Shown here piece by piece: positions 1 to 5,574 of a stretch of 5,745 nt of DNA (position 1 is its first letter; each line of letters opens with the position of its first letter). The notes below the pieces were generated by a model. It was not told where the DNA came from and searched no databases. It saw only the letters and a list, made by a program, of their open reading frames with translations. Made by a program: the position numbers and the translations under genes. This DNA comes from Rhodospirillaceae bacterium (lineage in GTDB: Bacteria; Pseudomonadota; Alphaproteobacteria; MPNO01; UBA2964): contig PBOV01000030.1 in the NCBI GenBank assembly GCA_002724505.1, forward strand, positions 1 to 5,745, written 5' to 3'.

Positions 1-528
1 CTGGCAGGGACCATCATCAAGGATCATTTCGACGTTATTGCCAAGCGATTCCCGGACGTGGGCTGCGGTTGTAGGACTAACGGTGCCAGACCGATTGGCA
101 CTTGGCGCTGCGATCGGAAGATCTACCGCTTTGAGAAATTCTAATGCTAGGTCATGTCCGGGAACCCTAATTGCTAACGTATTGAGCCCTGCGCCTGCAA
201 GAGAAGAGACGGGGCAATTCGGCTGACGGGGTAGGACTAAGGTAAGGGCTCCCGGCCAGCAGGTTTTGGCAAGAGACCGAGCCCGGTCATCAAAAACAAC
301 TAGCTCCTCCGCTGCTTGCACATTAGCAACGTGGATAATTAGCGGATTAAAAGACGGGCGCTCTTTTACGGCAAAAATTGTTGCGACCGCGCTGGCGTTA
401 GTTGCGTCGGCACCTAGGCCGTAAACAGTTTCAGTAGGGAAAGCAATTAGTCGCCCAGCCCGTATATGATTTACCGCTTCCTCAATTGCATTGTCACAAA
501 ATGAAACGTTTAATGGGTCATTCGTCAC
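1..528 (-). CDS. L-threonylcarbamoyladenylate synthase, TsaC/Sua5 (YrdC) family, C-terminus cut by window edge
   Basis: This cytoplasmic enzyme makes threonylcarbamoyl-AMP from threonine, bicarbonate and ATP, the first step of the t6A37 modification of ANN-decoding tRNAs. The 176 visible residues are open through base 1 without a stop. They show the YrdC-fold signatures in order: PTETVYGLGAD (31-41), KERP followed by PLIIHV (55-67), WPGALT (91-96), LAIRVPGH (118-125), and APSANRSGTVSPT (141-153). The last residues, LDDGPCQ, lead into the usual end of the domain. A TsaC protein has about 190-200 residues and a Sua5 protein about 320 with an extra C-terminal domain; the cut prevents telling which this is, so no symbol is given. 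The start is GTG 528-526. It overlaps the TGA of the upstream nucleotidase in a GTGA motif, and AGG at 537-535 serves as a Shine-Dalgarno site. The only ATG near it is out of frame and soon closed. Family assignment is very secure. Confidence 0.95.
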   Translation of the reverse strand, partial: MTNDPLNVSFCDNAIEEAVNHIRAGRLIAFPTETVYGLGADATNASAVATIFAVKERPSFNPLIIHVANVQAAEELVVFDDRARSLAKTCWPGALTLVLPRQPNCPVSSLAGAGLNTLAIRVPGHDLALEFLKAVDLPIAAPSANRSGTVSPTTAAHVRESLGNNVEMILDDGPCQ

Positions 529-1310
529 GTATCACCTAGATTACCATAAGCGACAAATTCAGGATTGCGAAAATCAGATTTACGATATCGTATTTCTTTG
601 CCATCAAGTGTCTTCACGCTCCCTCCTGCAGCTTTTAACACAGCGTGTCCCGCTGCAATGTCCCATTCGCTAGTGGGACCATAGCGAGGATAAATATCGG
701 CCTCGCCGCTGGCGATCATACAAAATTTTATTGAACTACCAGAAATGAGGACATTAGATATTGCGTAGTCCTTTATAAGCTCTTGCATTTTGGTTCTATC
801 ACCGTGCGACCGACTTGCCGTTACAATTACATTTTTTTCCGGAATCGGGCGCGCAGAGATTGGTTCTGGAGGATTCTTTTCGACCCGTCTTACCGCAGTT
901 CCCTGACCGTCTGTGGCATACGAGGTCCGAAGTGCAGGGGCGAGCACTATTCCCATAGTAGGAGAAAAATCTTCGATTAGAGCGATATTGACGGTGAATT
1001 GATCTCTGTGAGCAATAAACTCTTTAGTTCCGTCGAGGGGGTCAACTAGCCAAAAGGGTTGAGTGCCAACTTTAATAGTTTTTCCTTTAGCGGCTTCTTC
1101 TTCAGCTACCACAGGTATGTTGGGTGTAAGCCTCTGGAGACCGGCGATGATAATTCTTTCCGCTGCTTCATCTGCGGCGGTTACAGGGGAATTGTCAGCC
1201 TTTCGCTGAACATGCATTTCACCGCGATAGAATTGCATAATTTCCTCGCCCGCTAAGTCGGCGATTGCGTTAATTTCAGCAAATAATTTTCCACGATCGG
1301 ACAAGATCAT
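525..1310 (-). CDS. cysQ: 3'(2'),5'-bisphosphate nucleotidase CysQ (inositol monophosphatase superfamily)
   Basis: CysQ removes the 3'-phosphate from 3'-phosphoadenosine 5'-phosphate, the by-product of PAPS-dependent sulfate reduction and sulfotransfer, giving AMP. It is metal-dependent and usually cytoplasmic or membrane-associated. The 261-residue length is normal for the family. The lithium-sensitive phosphatase motif is complete: D47 in SPVTAAD, E70-E71 in VVAEEE, D90/D93 in WLVDPLDGTKEF (87-98), GSSIKF (191-196) and D217 in SEWDIAAGHAVL. CysQ is preferred over inositol monophosphatase because of the AEEE and DPLDGTKEF wording and the SEWDIAAGHAVL segment, though activity on related phosphates is possible. 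The start ATG (1310-1308) overlaps the TGA of the preceding SDR gene in ATGA. No Shine-Dalgarno sequence is visible just upstream, so translation probably depends on coupling to that gene. The 3' end overlaps the next gene by GTGA. Confidence 0.9.
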   Translation of the reverse strand: MILSDRGKLFAEINAIADLAGEEIMQFYRGEMHVQRKADNSPVTAADEAAERIIIAGLQRLTPNIPVVAEEEAAKGKTIKVGTQPFWLVDPLDGTKEFIAHRDQFTVNIALIEDFSPTMGIVLAPALRTSYATDGQGTAVRRVEKNPPEPISARPIPEKNVIVTASRSHGDRTKMQELIKDYAISNVLISGSSIKFCMIASGEADIYPRYGPTSEWDIAAGHAVLKAAGGSVKTLDGKEIRYRKSDFRNPEFVAYGNLGDT

Positions 1311-2149
1311 GTTGGCTTAAATGCTTTTTTTCCGGCATCAGGCCAAGCACACGGACCACCGGATTCTTTGATAGCGTCGGCAAGTGGTGCATCGGGATCC
1401 CATGAACGGGCGACAAACCTCATATTGGTAACCCCATTTGATAGTTCTGATGCTAACCAGCAAATTGGTGCCCGCATGGCCTCCGGTTGGGTTAGCTTCG
1501 TGCGGTCAAATGGTGCATTTTCAGGTATGAATTCTGTATTCACGGGGCCGCCAGGGACCAAAATATTTGCCGTAACGCCAGTGCTTTCGAGGTCCTTTGC
1601 CCAAATCGATGTTGCCGCTTCGAGGGCAGCTTTAGAAGGTCCGTAGGGTGTGTAGCCGCGCGTAGTCATGGTGTCGAGGCTTGTTGTGACGTTAACTATA
1701 CGACCCCAACCCTTTTCGATCATATGGGGAACGATGCTCCGAGCCAAAAGAAATGGACCATTCCAGTTGACATCCATTAACCTATTAAACCGATCGATAT
1801 CTGCATCCCAGAATTTTAGATTATCATTCCAGTAATTGTTTTTTAGCGTCGCCATACCAAGGCCGGCTGCGTTGACTAGGATGTCAGCTGAATTAAAGGC
1901 GTCAATAGTTTCATTAATAGCCGAGATACAGTCATCGATTTTGGTGATGTCACGTACTAAAGGTATGGCACACTCGGGATCACCAATAGATATGGCCTCT
2001 TTAACCACTCTTTCGACGTTATCCCGGCGGACGTCAAAAATGGTAACTTTGGCACCCTTTTCAACTAGTGCTAAAGCCATTTCCCTTCCCATACCACCAC
2101 CGCCTCCGGCGACGATAGCAACCTTGCCGTTAAGATTAATGTCGTTCAC
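1307..2149 (-). CDS. SDR-family NAD(P)-dependent oxidoreductase (second copy of tandem pair)
   Basis: This is a classical-type short-chain dehydrogenase/reductase of 280 residues; the substrate is unknown. From the GTG start, the Rossmann glycine motif is AGGGGGMG (14-21), with Ala where most SDRs have Thr. D39 at the end of the second strand suggests NAD(H) preference. Further motifs are NAAG (93-96), N128 in LMDVN, NVTTS (153-157), YGPSK with Y169 and K173, and VPGG. The position 13 residues before the catalytic Tyr, normally Ser, is T156, with S157 next to it. An extra segment rich in W, F and N (about 106-117) lies before DVN. The C-terminus has RFVARSWDP and CAWP instead of the usual TG-x-VDGG end. 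The frame stays open to an ATG at 2251, but that would overlap the upstream gene by 73 bp. GTG 2149 has GGGA six bases upstream and aligns residue for residue with the start of the neighbouring paralogue (NLNGK against NLEGK), so I chose it. Confidence 0.88.
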   Translation of the reverse strand: MNDINLNGKVAIVAGGGGGMGREMALALVEKGAKVTIFDVRRDNVERVVKEAISIGDPECAIPLVRDITKIDDCISAINETIDAFNSADILVNAAGLGMATLKNNYWNDNLKFWDADIDRFNRLMDVNWNGPFLLARSIVPHMIEKGWGRIVNVTTSLDTMTTRGYTPYGPSKAALEAATSIWAKDLESTGVTANILVPGGPVNTEFIPENAPFDRTKLTQPEAMRAPICWLASELSNGVTNMRFVARSWDPDAPLADAIKESGGPCAWPDAGKKAFKPT

Positions 2150-2155
2150 TTGAAG

Positions 2156-2159
2156 TCCC
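2156..2159 (-). promoter_or_regulatory. Ribosome-binding site deciding the GTG 2149 start
   Basis: On the minus strand GGGA lies six bases before GTG 2149-2147. The alternative in-frame TTG at 2161 has only a C- and A-rich stretch before it. The ATG at 2251 would lie within the upstream SDR coding sequence. Together with the paralogue alignment, this favours GTG 2149. Confidence 0.5.
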
Positions 2160-2178
2160 AAATTTTTGAGGGGTTGCC

Positions 2179-3039
2179 TTAGCGGGGAATATCTTTGCCA
2201 TGTGTCGTGGCAGGCTGTCCCTCCGCCGCTGCATCTGCAAGGCTTGGCCATGCGGCGGGCGCTCCCGCAGATTGAATATTATTTTCATCAGTGTCTTCGG
2301 GGTTCCAGTTCCTCGCTAAAAAACGCATCGAGTTAATTCCATCGGAATCGTTGGACGCCAGCCAACAGGCGGGAGGTCCCATCACAACAGGCTGTACTAA
2401 ATTTTCTCGGGCATAAGGCGATTCGTTCGGCACCATCGGCGTATCAGCTGCGCCGCCGGGGACTAGGACATTACAGGTAACGCCGGAGCCCTTAAAATCG
2501 TCAGCCCAGGCGCAGCTTGCAGCCTCTAATGACGCCTTTGATTGACCGTAGGGCATATTCCCACCGCGGATCATAGTGTTCATACTAGTGGTGACGTTAA
2601 TGATGCGACCCCACTTTTGCTCGATTAGATGAGGCGCTGCTGCGCGCGCCATCAAGAAGGCGCCGCGAACGTTAACGTCCATTAATCTTTGCCATTTATC
2701 AGGGTCGGCTTGCCAAAAATAGAGGCGGTTATTCCAGTAGTCGACCCTCAAGGTCGGCATACCCAGTCCGGCGCAATTAATCAGGACGTGTAACCCACCA
2801 ATATCCTTTATCGCGGCGGCTATGGCATTATTCGCATCAGTAACACTAGTAATATCGGTCTTAATTTGCGTGAAATTGCCTTTGACCATGTCTTCGGTTT
2901 CATTCATGCCGTCGACATTGACATCAACCCCCGCCACGTTCGCTCCGGATTCGACGAGTGCGAGCGTCATGGCACGGCCGAGACCGCTACCAGCACCGGT
3001 AACAATTACGATTTTACCCTCTAAATTTCTGCTTGGCAT
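2179..3039 (-). CDS. SDR-family NAD(P)-dependent oxidoreductase (first copy of tandem pair)
   Basis: This is a 286-residue short-chain dehydrogenase/reductase, the first gene of the leftward string. Visible motifs are TGAGSGLG (14-21) for cofactor binding, D39 suggesting NAD(H), NCAG (88-91), N123 in LMDVN, NVTTS (148-152), YGQSK with Y164 and K168, and VPGG. It shares with its downstream neighbour the W/F/N-rich insert after NxAG (YWNNRLYFW, 101-109), the NVTTS form of the serine motif, and a C-terminus with RFLARNWNP and AAWP. By eye about half of all positions are identical between the two, and more in the central third, so they arose by duplication and then diverged. The glycine motif here is the canonical one. 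The start ATG 3039-3037 is preceded by GGGAAAG at suitable spacing. The TAA at 2181-2179 lies 29 bp before the next start. The substrate cannot be read from the sequence. Confidence 0.92.
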   Translation of the reverse strand: MPSRNLEGKIVIVTGAGSGLGRAMTLALVESGANVAGVDVNVDGMNETEDMVKGNFTQIKTDITSVTDANNAIAAAIKDIGGLHVLINCAGLGMPTLRVDYWNNRLYFWQADPDKWQRLMDVNVRGAFLMARAAAPHLIEQKWGRIINVTTSMNTMIRGGNMPYGQSKASLEAASCAWADDFKGSGVTCNVLVPGGAADTPMVPNESPYARENLVQPVVMGPPACWLASNDSDGINSMRFLARNWNPEDTDENNIQSAGAPAAWPSLADAAAEGQPATTHGKDIPR

Positions 3040-3146
3040 CTTTCTTTCCCCGTATAATGTTTGAGGTAAGGATAATCCTCACAGCGGGCCTCCACAACCG
3101 GCAGCGACCTACTTCTTAAGAATCTTTTACCCGGGTAAACTTAATC
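3040..3146. promoter_or_regulatory. Divergent intergenic region with three perfect palindromes
   Basis: This region must hold the promoters of both the leftward SDR operon and the rightward SRAP gene. It contains AGGATAATCCT (3069-3079), TTCTTAAGAA (3113-3122) and TTTACCCGGGTAAA (3126-3139), each a perfect inverted repeat; the last ends seven bases before the SRAP start codon. A GAATC (GANTC) site lies at 3120-3124. On the plus strand a perfect TATAAT occurs at 3053-3058, but without a good -35. On the minus strand TTGTGG (3097-3092) and TATCCT (3074-3069) are 17 bp apart, a weak promoter match that would have its -10 inside the first palindrome. Operator function is inferred from symmetry and position only. 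I see no alphaproteobacterial LexA-type GTTC-N7-GTTC site. Confidence 0.4.
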
Positions 3147-3848
3147 ATGTGCGGACGTTTTTCGATAACTACGGCGCCAGAGGCGATGCGGGCGATTTTC
3201 AACTACGAAAATATGCCTAATCTTGAGCCGAGGTTTAACATCGCCCCGACCCAGCCAATTATAACCATCCGCTTGAATGAAAGGCATACAAGATCGTTGG
3301 TTACATTGCGATGGGGCCTTATTCCGGCGTGGTCAAAGGATGGTAATGCTGCGGTACGCATGATCAATGCTCGGGCGGATACGCTATTAGAGAAACCTAG
3401 TTTTAGAGATGCCTTTAAAAAACGTCGTTGTTTGATTCCTGCTGATGGTTTTTACGAGTGGCGGCTAGAGGAAGGCAAGAAACAACCTTTTCGCATTGGC
3501 ATGAAAGGTGGCGATGTGTTTGCTTTTGCTGGGTTGTGGGAGAGCTGGGAGGCCAAACAGAATTGTTATGGATACGAAAAGGGAGAAGTTGTTGAGACTG
3601 TTACGATTGTCACCACTGACGCAAATGATAAGCTCCGGCCAATCCATAACCGAATGCCCGTTATCTTACCCCCTGAAACTTATTCAGCATGGCTAGATCC
3701 TGCAAATGATATTTCTACCTGCCAAAAATTTTTGAAACCTTATTCGGAGGAGCCGATGGCATTCTATAGGGTTAGTGAAATTGTTAATAATGCGCGAAAT
3801 GATGACCCGCGTTGTGTTCAGCCTAAAGGGCTCTCTAAAGTGGTCTAA
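3147..3848 (+). CDS. SRAP-family abasic-site DNA-protein crosslinking protein (YedK/HMCES-like)
   Basis: Proteins of this family (SOS response-associated peptidase, YedK in E. coli, HMCES in humans) bind abasic sites in single-stranded DNA at replication forks and form a stable thiazolidine crosslink through the N-terminal cysteine, exposed after removal of Met1. The 233 residues are full length. C2 is present in MCGRF, followed by NIAPTQ (31-36), RWGLIPAW (55-62), N74 in INARADT, E104 in GFYEW, FAGLWE (127-132) and H167 in IHNRMPVIL. These match the four active-site residues known from YedK (Cys2, Asn75, Glu105, His160). The ATG is the only possible start because C2 must follow it. Shine-Dalgarno support is weak: only GGG of the adjacent palindrome, about 11 bases upstream. 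The gene is divergent from the SDR operon and 156 bp before gcrA, so it is probably transcribed separately. Confidence 0.95.
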   Translation: MCGRFSITTAPEAMRAIFNYENMPNLEPRFNIAPTQPIITIRLNERHTRSLVTLRWGLIPAWSKDGNAAVRMINARADTLLEKPSFRDAFKKRRCLIPADGFYEWRLEEGKKQPFRIGMKGGDVFAFAGLWESWEAKQNCYGYEKGEVVETVTIVTTDANDKLRPIHNRMPVILPPETYSAWLDPANDISTCQKFLKPYSEEPMAFYRVSEIVNNARNDDPRCVQPKGLSKVV

Positions 3849-3871
3849 CCGCCGCGCAACACTAGAAATTA

Positions 3872-3915
3872 GGCTAAAAATCAACAGTTTTCCACAGGAA
3901 GCTACGTTTTTAGCC
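3872..3915. repeat. Perfect 9-bp inverted repeat in the gcrA leader
   Basis: GGCTAAAAA (3872-3880) and TTTTTAGCC (3907-3915) are exact reverse complements separated by 26 bases. The interval holds a DnaA-box-like sequence. The second arm is followed by AAAAATCC, echoing the AAAAATC that ends the first arm. There is no trailing T tract, and the G/C pairs sit at the base with A/T at the tip, so an intrinsic terminator is unlikely. A protein-binding or supercoiling-driven cruciform role is possible. Confidence 0.5.
3888..3896 (+). promoter_or_regulatory. DnaA-box-like sequence upstream of gcrA
   Basis: TTTTCCACA fits the relaxed DnaA box TTWTNCACA and differs from the strong box TTATCCACA at one base. 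It lies 108 bp before the gcrA start codon and about 30 bp before the proposed -35. In Caulobacter, DnaA is reported to activate gcrA transcription, so the location is meaningful. A single relaxed 9-mer can arise by chance, so binding is inferred. Confidence 0.4.
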
Positions 3916-3924
3916 AAAAATCCG

Positions 3925-3953
3925 TTTGCATTAACAAAATGCCTATATATAGT
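3925..3953 (+). promoter_or_regulatory. Candidate sigma70-type promoter for gcrA
   Basis: TTTGCA (3925-3930) and TATAGT (3948-3953) are 17 bp apart. The -10 matches TATAAT at five of six bases and the -35 matches TTGACA at four. The -10 is embedded in an alternating TATATATA run, so its exact register is uncertain. Transcription would begin near 3960, leaving a leader of about 45 bases and placing the upstream ATG at 3939 outside the transcript, in keeping with the gcrA start at 4005. Confidence 0.45.
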
Positions 3954-3990
3954 GGTTATGCTGACAAGGGGACACGATATATAGCAAAAG

Positions 3991-3995
3991 AAGGA
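3991..3995 (+). promoter_or_regulatory. Ribosome-binding site deciding the gcrA start
   Basis: AAGGA ends nine bases before ATG 4005. The frame is open upstream to ATG 3939, but the protein family begins with the M-x-W-T segment encoded from 4005, and this Shine-Dalgarno match supports that start. Confidence 0.6.
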
Positions 3996-4004
3996 CGGCA
4001 AGAA

Positions 4005-4370
4005 ATGCAATGGACACCCGAACGCGTAGAAGTTCTTACCCGGCTATGGGCCGAAGGCCTGTCGGCACGTCAAATTGCAGCCAAGCTAGGGGGGGTTACC
4101 AGGAATGCCGTTATTGGCAAAGCGCATCGTTTAAATTTGCAGCGGGGTGCGCCTGTGCCGGAGCCACCGCAAATCCAAGAGCCAGTAGTTCGTGAGGAAC
4201 CACCTGTGGCGCTTGGTCCCGATGTAAAATCGTGGATGTGTCGTTGGCCCACGGAAGACCCCGGACGTCTCGGACTGTATATTTGTGGTAAGACCGCTCA
4301 GCCTGGTCGCCCATACTGCGCGGAGCATCTCACAGCTTCCTATTTGCAGCGAAAACGCACAGCTGCTTAA
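4005..4370 (+). CDS. gcrA: GcrA cell-cycle transcriptional regulator
   Basis: GcrA is an alphaproteobacterial regulator that rides on sigma70 RNA polymerase and acts at promoters bearing GANTC sites methylated by CcrM, coupling transcription to replication. The 121-residue protein has the diagnostic N-terminal DNA-binding domain: MQWTPERVEVLTRLWAEGLS, then the helix-turn-helix GGVTRNAVIGKAHRL (29-43). A proline- and glutamate-rich linker (about 48-72) follows. The sigma-interacting C-terminal domain has CRWP (79-82), ICG (93-95) and PYCAEH (103-108). C79, C94, C105 and H108 are arranged like a possible metal site, though this is inference. The protein is shorter than the roughly 170-residue Caulobacter GcrA, and the difference lies in the linker. 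The longer frame from 3939 adds 22 residues that resemble nothing in the family. CcrM is not in the window. The neighbours do not suggest an operon. Confidence 0.93.
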   Translation: MQWTPERVEVLTRLWAEGLSARQIAAKLGGVTRNAVIGKAHRLNLQRGAPVPEPPQIQEPVVREEPPVALGPDVKSWMCRWPTEDPGRLGLYICGKTAQPGRPYCAEHLTASYLQRKRTAA

Positions 4371-4392
4371 AGGCAGTAAAATTGTTCTCGGG

Positions 4393-4424
4393 AGCGGCTG
4401 TGAAAATCACCGCCGTTTCTGTTT
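4393..4424 (+). terminator. Probable intrinsic terminator after gcrA
   Basis: An imperfect stem pairs 4393-4402 with 4408-4417 around the loop AAAAT. It has ten positions with one T/C mismatch and one G/T wobble, and a GC-rich core (CGGC against GCCG). It is followed by a moderately T-rich tail (GTTTCTGTTT). It starts 22 bases after the gcrA stop codon, which is a usual place for a terminator. The broken T tract makes strength uncertain. Confidence 0.5.
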
Positions 4425-4440
4425 AAGGGGAAGTTCGGTA

Positions 4441-4453
4441 GAATCAATATATT
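4441..4453 (+). promoter_or_regulatory. GANTC site beside a -10-like hexamer upstream of the transporter gene
   Basis: GAATC (4441-4445) lies two bases before TATATT (4448-4453), a five-of-six match to the sigma70 -10. No convincing -35 is seen 16-18 bp upstream. GcrA-controlled promoters typically carry GANTC between or beside the -10 and -35 elements, so this could be a CcrM/GcrA-responsive promoter. Chance occurrence is quite possible. Confidence 0.3.
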
Positions 4454-4485
4454 AAGTTTTCCGCTAGCTTGAGTGAGGGACCTTA

Positions 4486-5430
4486 GTGACGATTTCAGGA
4501 CGTAAGTCGGCAAGGCAGGACCCTGAGAAACCACCACTATGGAAGCTAATTTTATTTAATCCATATTTAGTAGTTTCTTTTGCTATGCTTTGCTGGGCGA
4601 CAACGACTGTGCTAGTGCGTTATGTGCGCGATGATGCACCTCCAATGGGCTTGTCGTTTTGGCGGCTGGTCTTTGCATTTTTTATACTTTTGCCAATTAG
4701 CTTTTCACGAATTTGCTCTCAGGCCTCCTTGGTTCTTGAACATTGGAAAACCCTTGTAATGTTATCGGTATTGCTTTGGTTTGGCGGTAATGCTCTTTTG
4801 TTTCTTTCATTACAATTTACGATTGCTATAAACGCCGCGGTCATCAACTCTGTTGAACCAATAATCATTATAATTCTTGCCTGCCTATTGTTCCGTGATG
4901 AATTAACTAGGCGACAAGCTTTAGGAGCCTTCCTCTCCCTAGGCGGAGTTTTGGTCTTGATTACTGCGGGATCCTTGGAACGATTATTGGGTTTAGACTT
5001 TAACCTTGGCGATATTATAGTGTTCTGTGCCTATATTTCTTGGGGCCTCTATGCCGTCTTGATTCGTAAATTACCCCGCGAACTCGATTCATTGGTTGTT
5101 GTCACTATTCTGCTTGGTATTGGAATCCCAATCTTACTTGGACCTTATCTGCTCGAAGGTTTTTATTTTAGAACCATGGAATTCAACTGGCTTACGATAG
5201 GTACAATTATTTATCTGGGGCTTTTTTCTGGGGCTTTTTCCATAGTTGCTTGGAATCATGGCATCAAAACACTTGGACCAATAAGAGCTGGTCAGTTCCT
5301 GCATCTCATCCCCGCATTCACGATACTGTTGGCGACCTTACTTCTTGATGAAACACTGCTTCCATATCATTTTGGAGGGATAGCATTGATCGTCATTGGA
5401 ATTTATTTGGCATCGCATCTCAATAAATAA
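4486..5430 (+). CDS. EamA/DMT-superfamily transporter (RhaT-like 10-TM permease)
   Basis: This inner-membrane protein has 314 residues and two tandem EamA repeats, each about five helices. After a charged cytoplasmic N-terminus (about 1-20), hydrophobic segments begin near residue 27 (YLVVSFAMLCWATTTVLVRYV) and continue to the C-terminus, ten in all. Family marks include GLSFWRLVFAF (55-65) in helix 2, the helix-4 NSVEP segment followed by LLFRDELT in the first repeat, and the matching IPAF and LLLDETL in the second repeat. Such proteins export or import amino acids, nucleotide-related metabolites or other small molecules; the substrate is not predictable. The start is GTG 4486, with GAGGGA five bases upstream; no ATG start is compatible with the first helix. 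It lies 109 bp before the hydantoinase-type gene, so a functional link is possible but unproven. Confidence 0.92.
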   Translation: MTISGRKSARQDPEKPPLWKLILFNPYLVVSFAMLCWATTTVLVRYVRDDAPPMGLSFWRLVFAFFILLPISFSRICSQASLVLEHWKTLVMLSVLLWFGGNALLFLSLQFTIAINAAVINSVEPIIIIILACLLFRDELTRRQALGAFLSLGGVLVLITAGSLERLLGLDFNLGDIIVFCAYISWGLYAVLIRKLPRELDSLVVVTILLGIGIPILLGPYLLEGFYFRTMEFNWLTIGTIIYLGLFSGAFSIVAWNHGIKTLGPIRAGQFLHLIPAFTILLATLLLDETLLPYHFGGIALIVIGIYLASHLNK

Positions 5431-5508
5431 CTGAATAATTTCAGTAATCAATTTCAAGCTAGTGGGGGTGACCCTTCCATGCGGTTGGGCTACAAACGGA
5501 GTGATTTT

Positions 5509-5574
5509 ATGAAATATTTTGTTGGGAGTTTAACTAATAATGAGTTTAGAAGCTCGCTTTCGCCTTGGTGTTGA
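5509..5574 (+). other. Possible 21-residue leader ORF overlapping the hydantoinase start
   Basis: ATG 5509 opens a 21-codon frame ending at TGA 5572-5574. GGAG (5498-5501) lies seven bases before it, a better-placed Shine-Dalgarno than that of the large gene that follows. The peptide, MKYFVGSLTNNEFRSSLSPWC, has no recognisable domain. Its frame differs from the hydantoinase frame and overlaps the first 35 bases of that gene. It could be a translational coupling device or a chance ORF. Confidence 0.25.

Noticed and set aside
38..226. Plus-strand ORFs opposite the tsaC/sua5, cysQ and SDR genes
   Set aside because: The minus-strand frames carry complete family motifs throughout, so these plus-strand frames are antisense shadows.
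2150..2251. N-terminal extension of the second SDR to ATG 2251
   Set aside because: It would overlap the preceding SDR gene by 73 bp. Its residues do not resemble an SDR N-terminus, and GTG 2149 has both a Shine-Dalgarno site and exact alignment with the paralogue.
3040..3146. LexA operator for the SRAP gene, suggested by the family name (SOS response-associated)
   Set aside because: Neither a GTTC-N7-GTTC direct repeat nor an E. coli-type CTG-N10-CAG site was found in the region.
3872..3915. Intrinsic terminator of the SRAP gene
   Set aside because: The inverted repeat has its T run inside the second arm and A residues after it, with a 26-base loop. This is not terminator architecture.
3939..4004. 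N-terminal extension of GcrA to ATG 3939
   Set aside because: GcrA proteins start at the M-x-W-T segment (4005). A good AAGGA precedes 4005, and the upstream ATG falls within the likely promoter.
3693..4010. 105-residue minus-strand ORF
   Set aside because: It is antisense to the SRAP 3' end and the gcrA leader, shows no domain, and is explained as a shadow frame plus AT-rich intergenic DNA.
5431..5444. CTGAATAATTTCAG hairpin right after the transporter stop as a terminator
   Set aside because: The stem is only five or six base pairs, AT-rich, and has no T tract after it. It is too weak to call.
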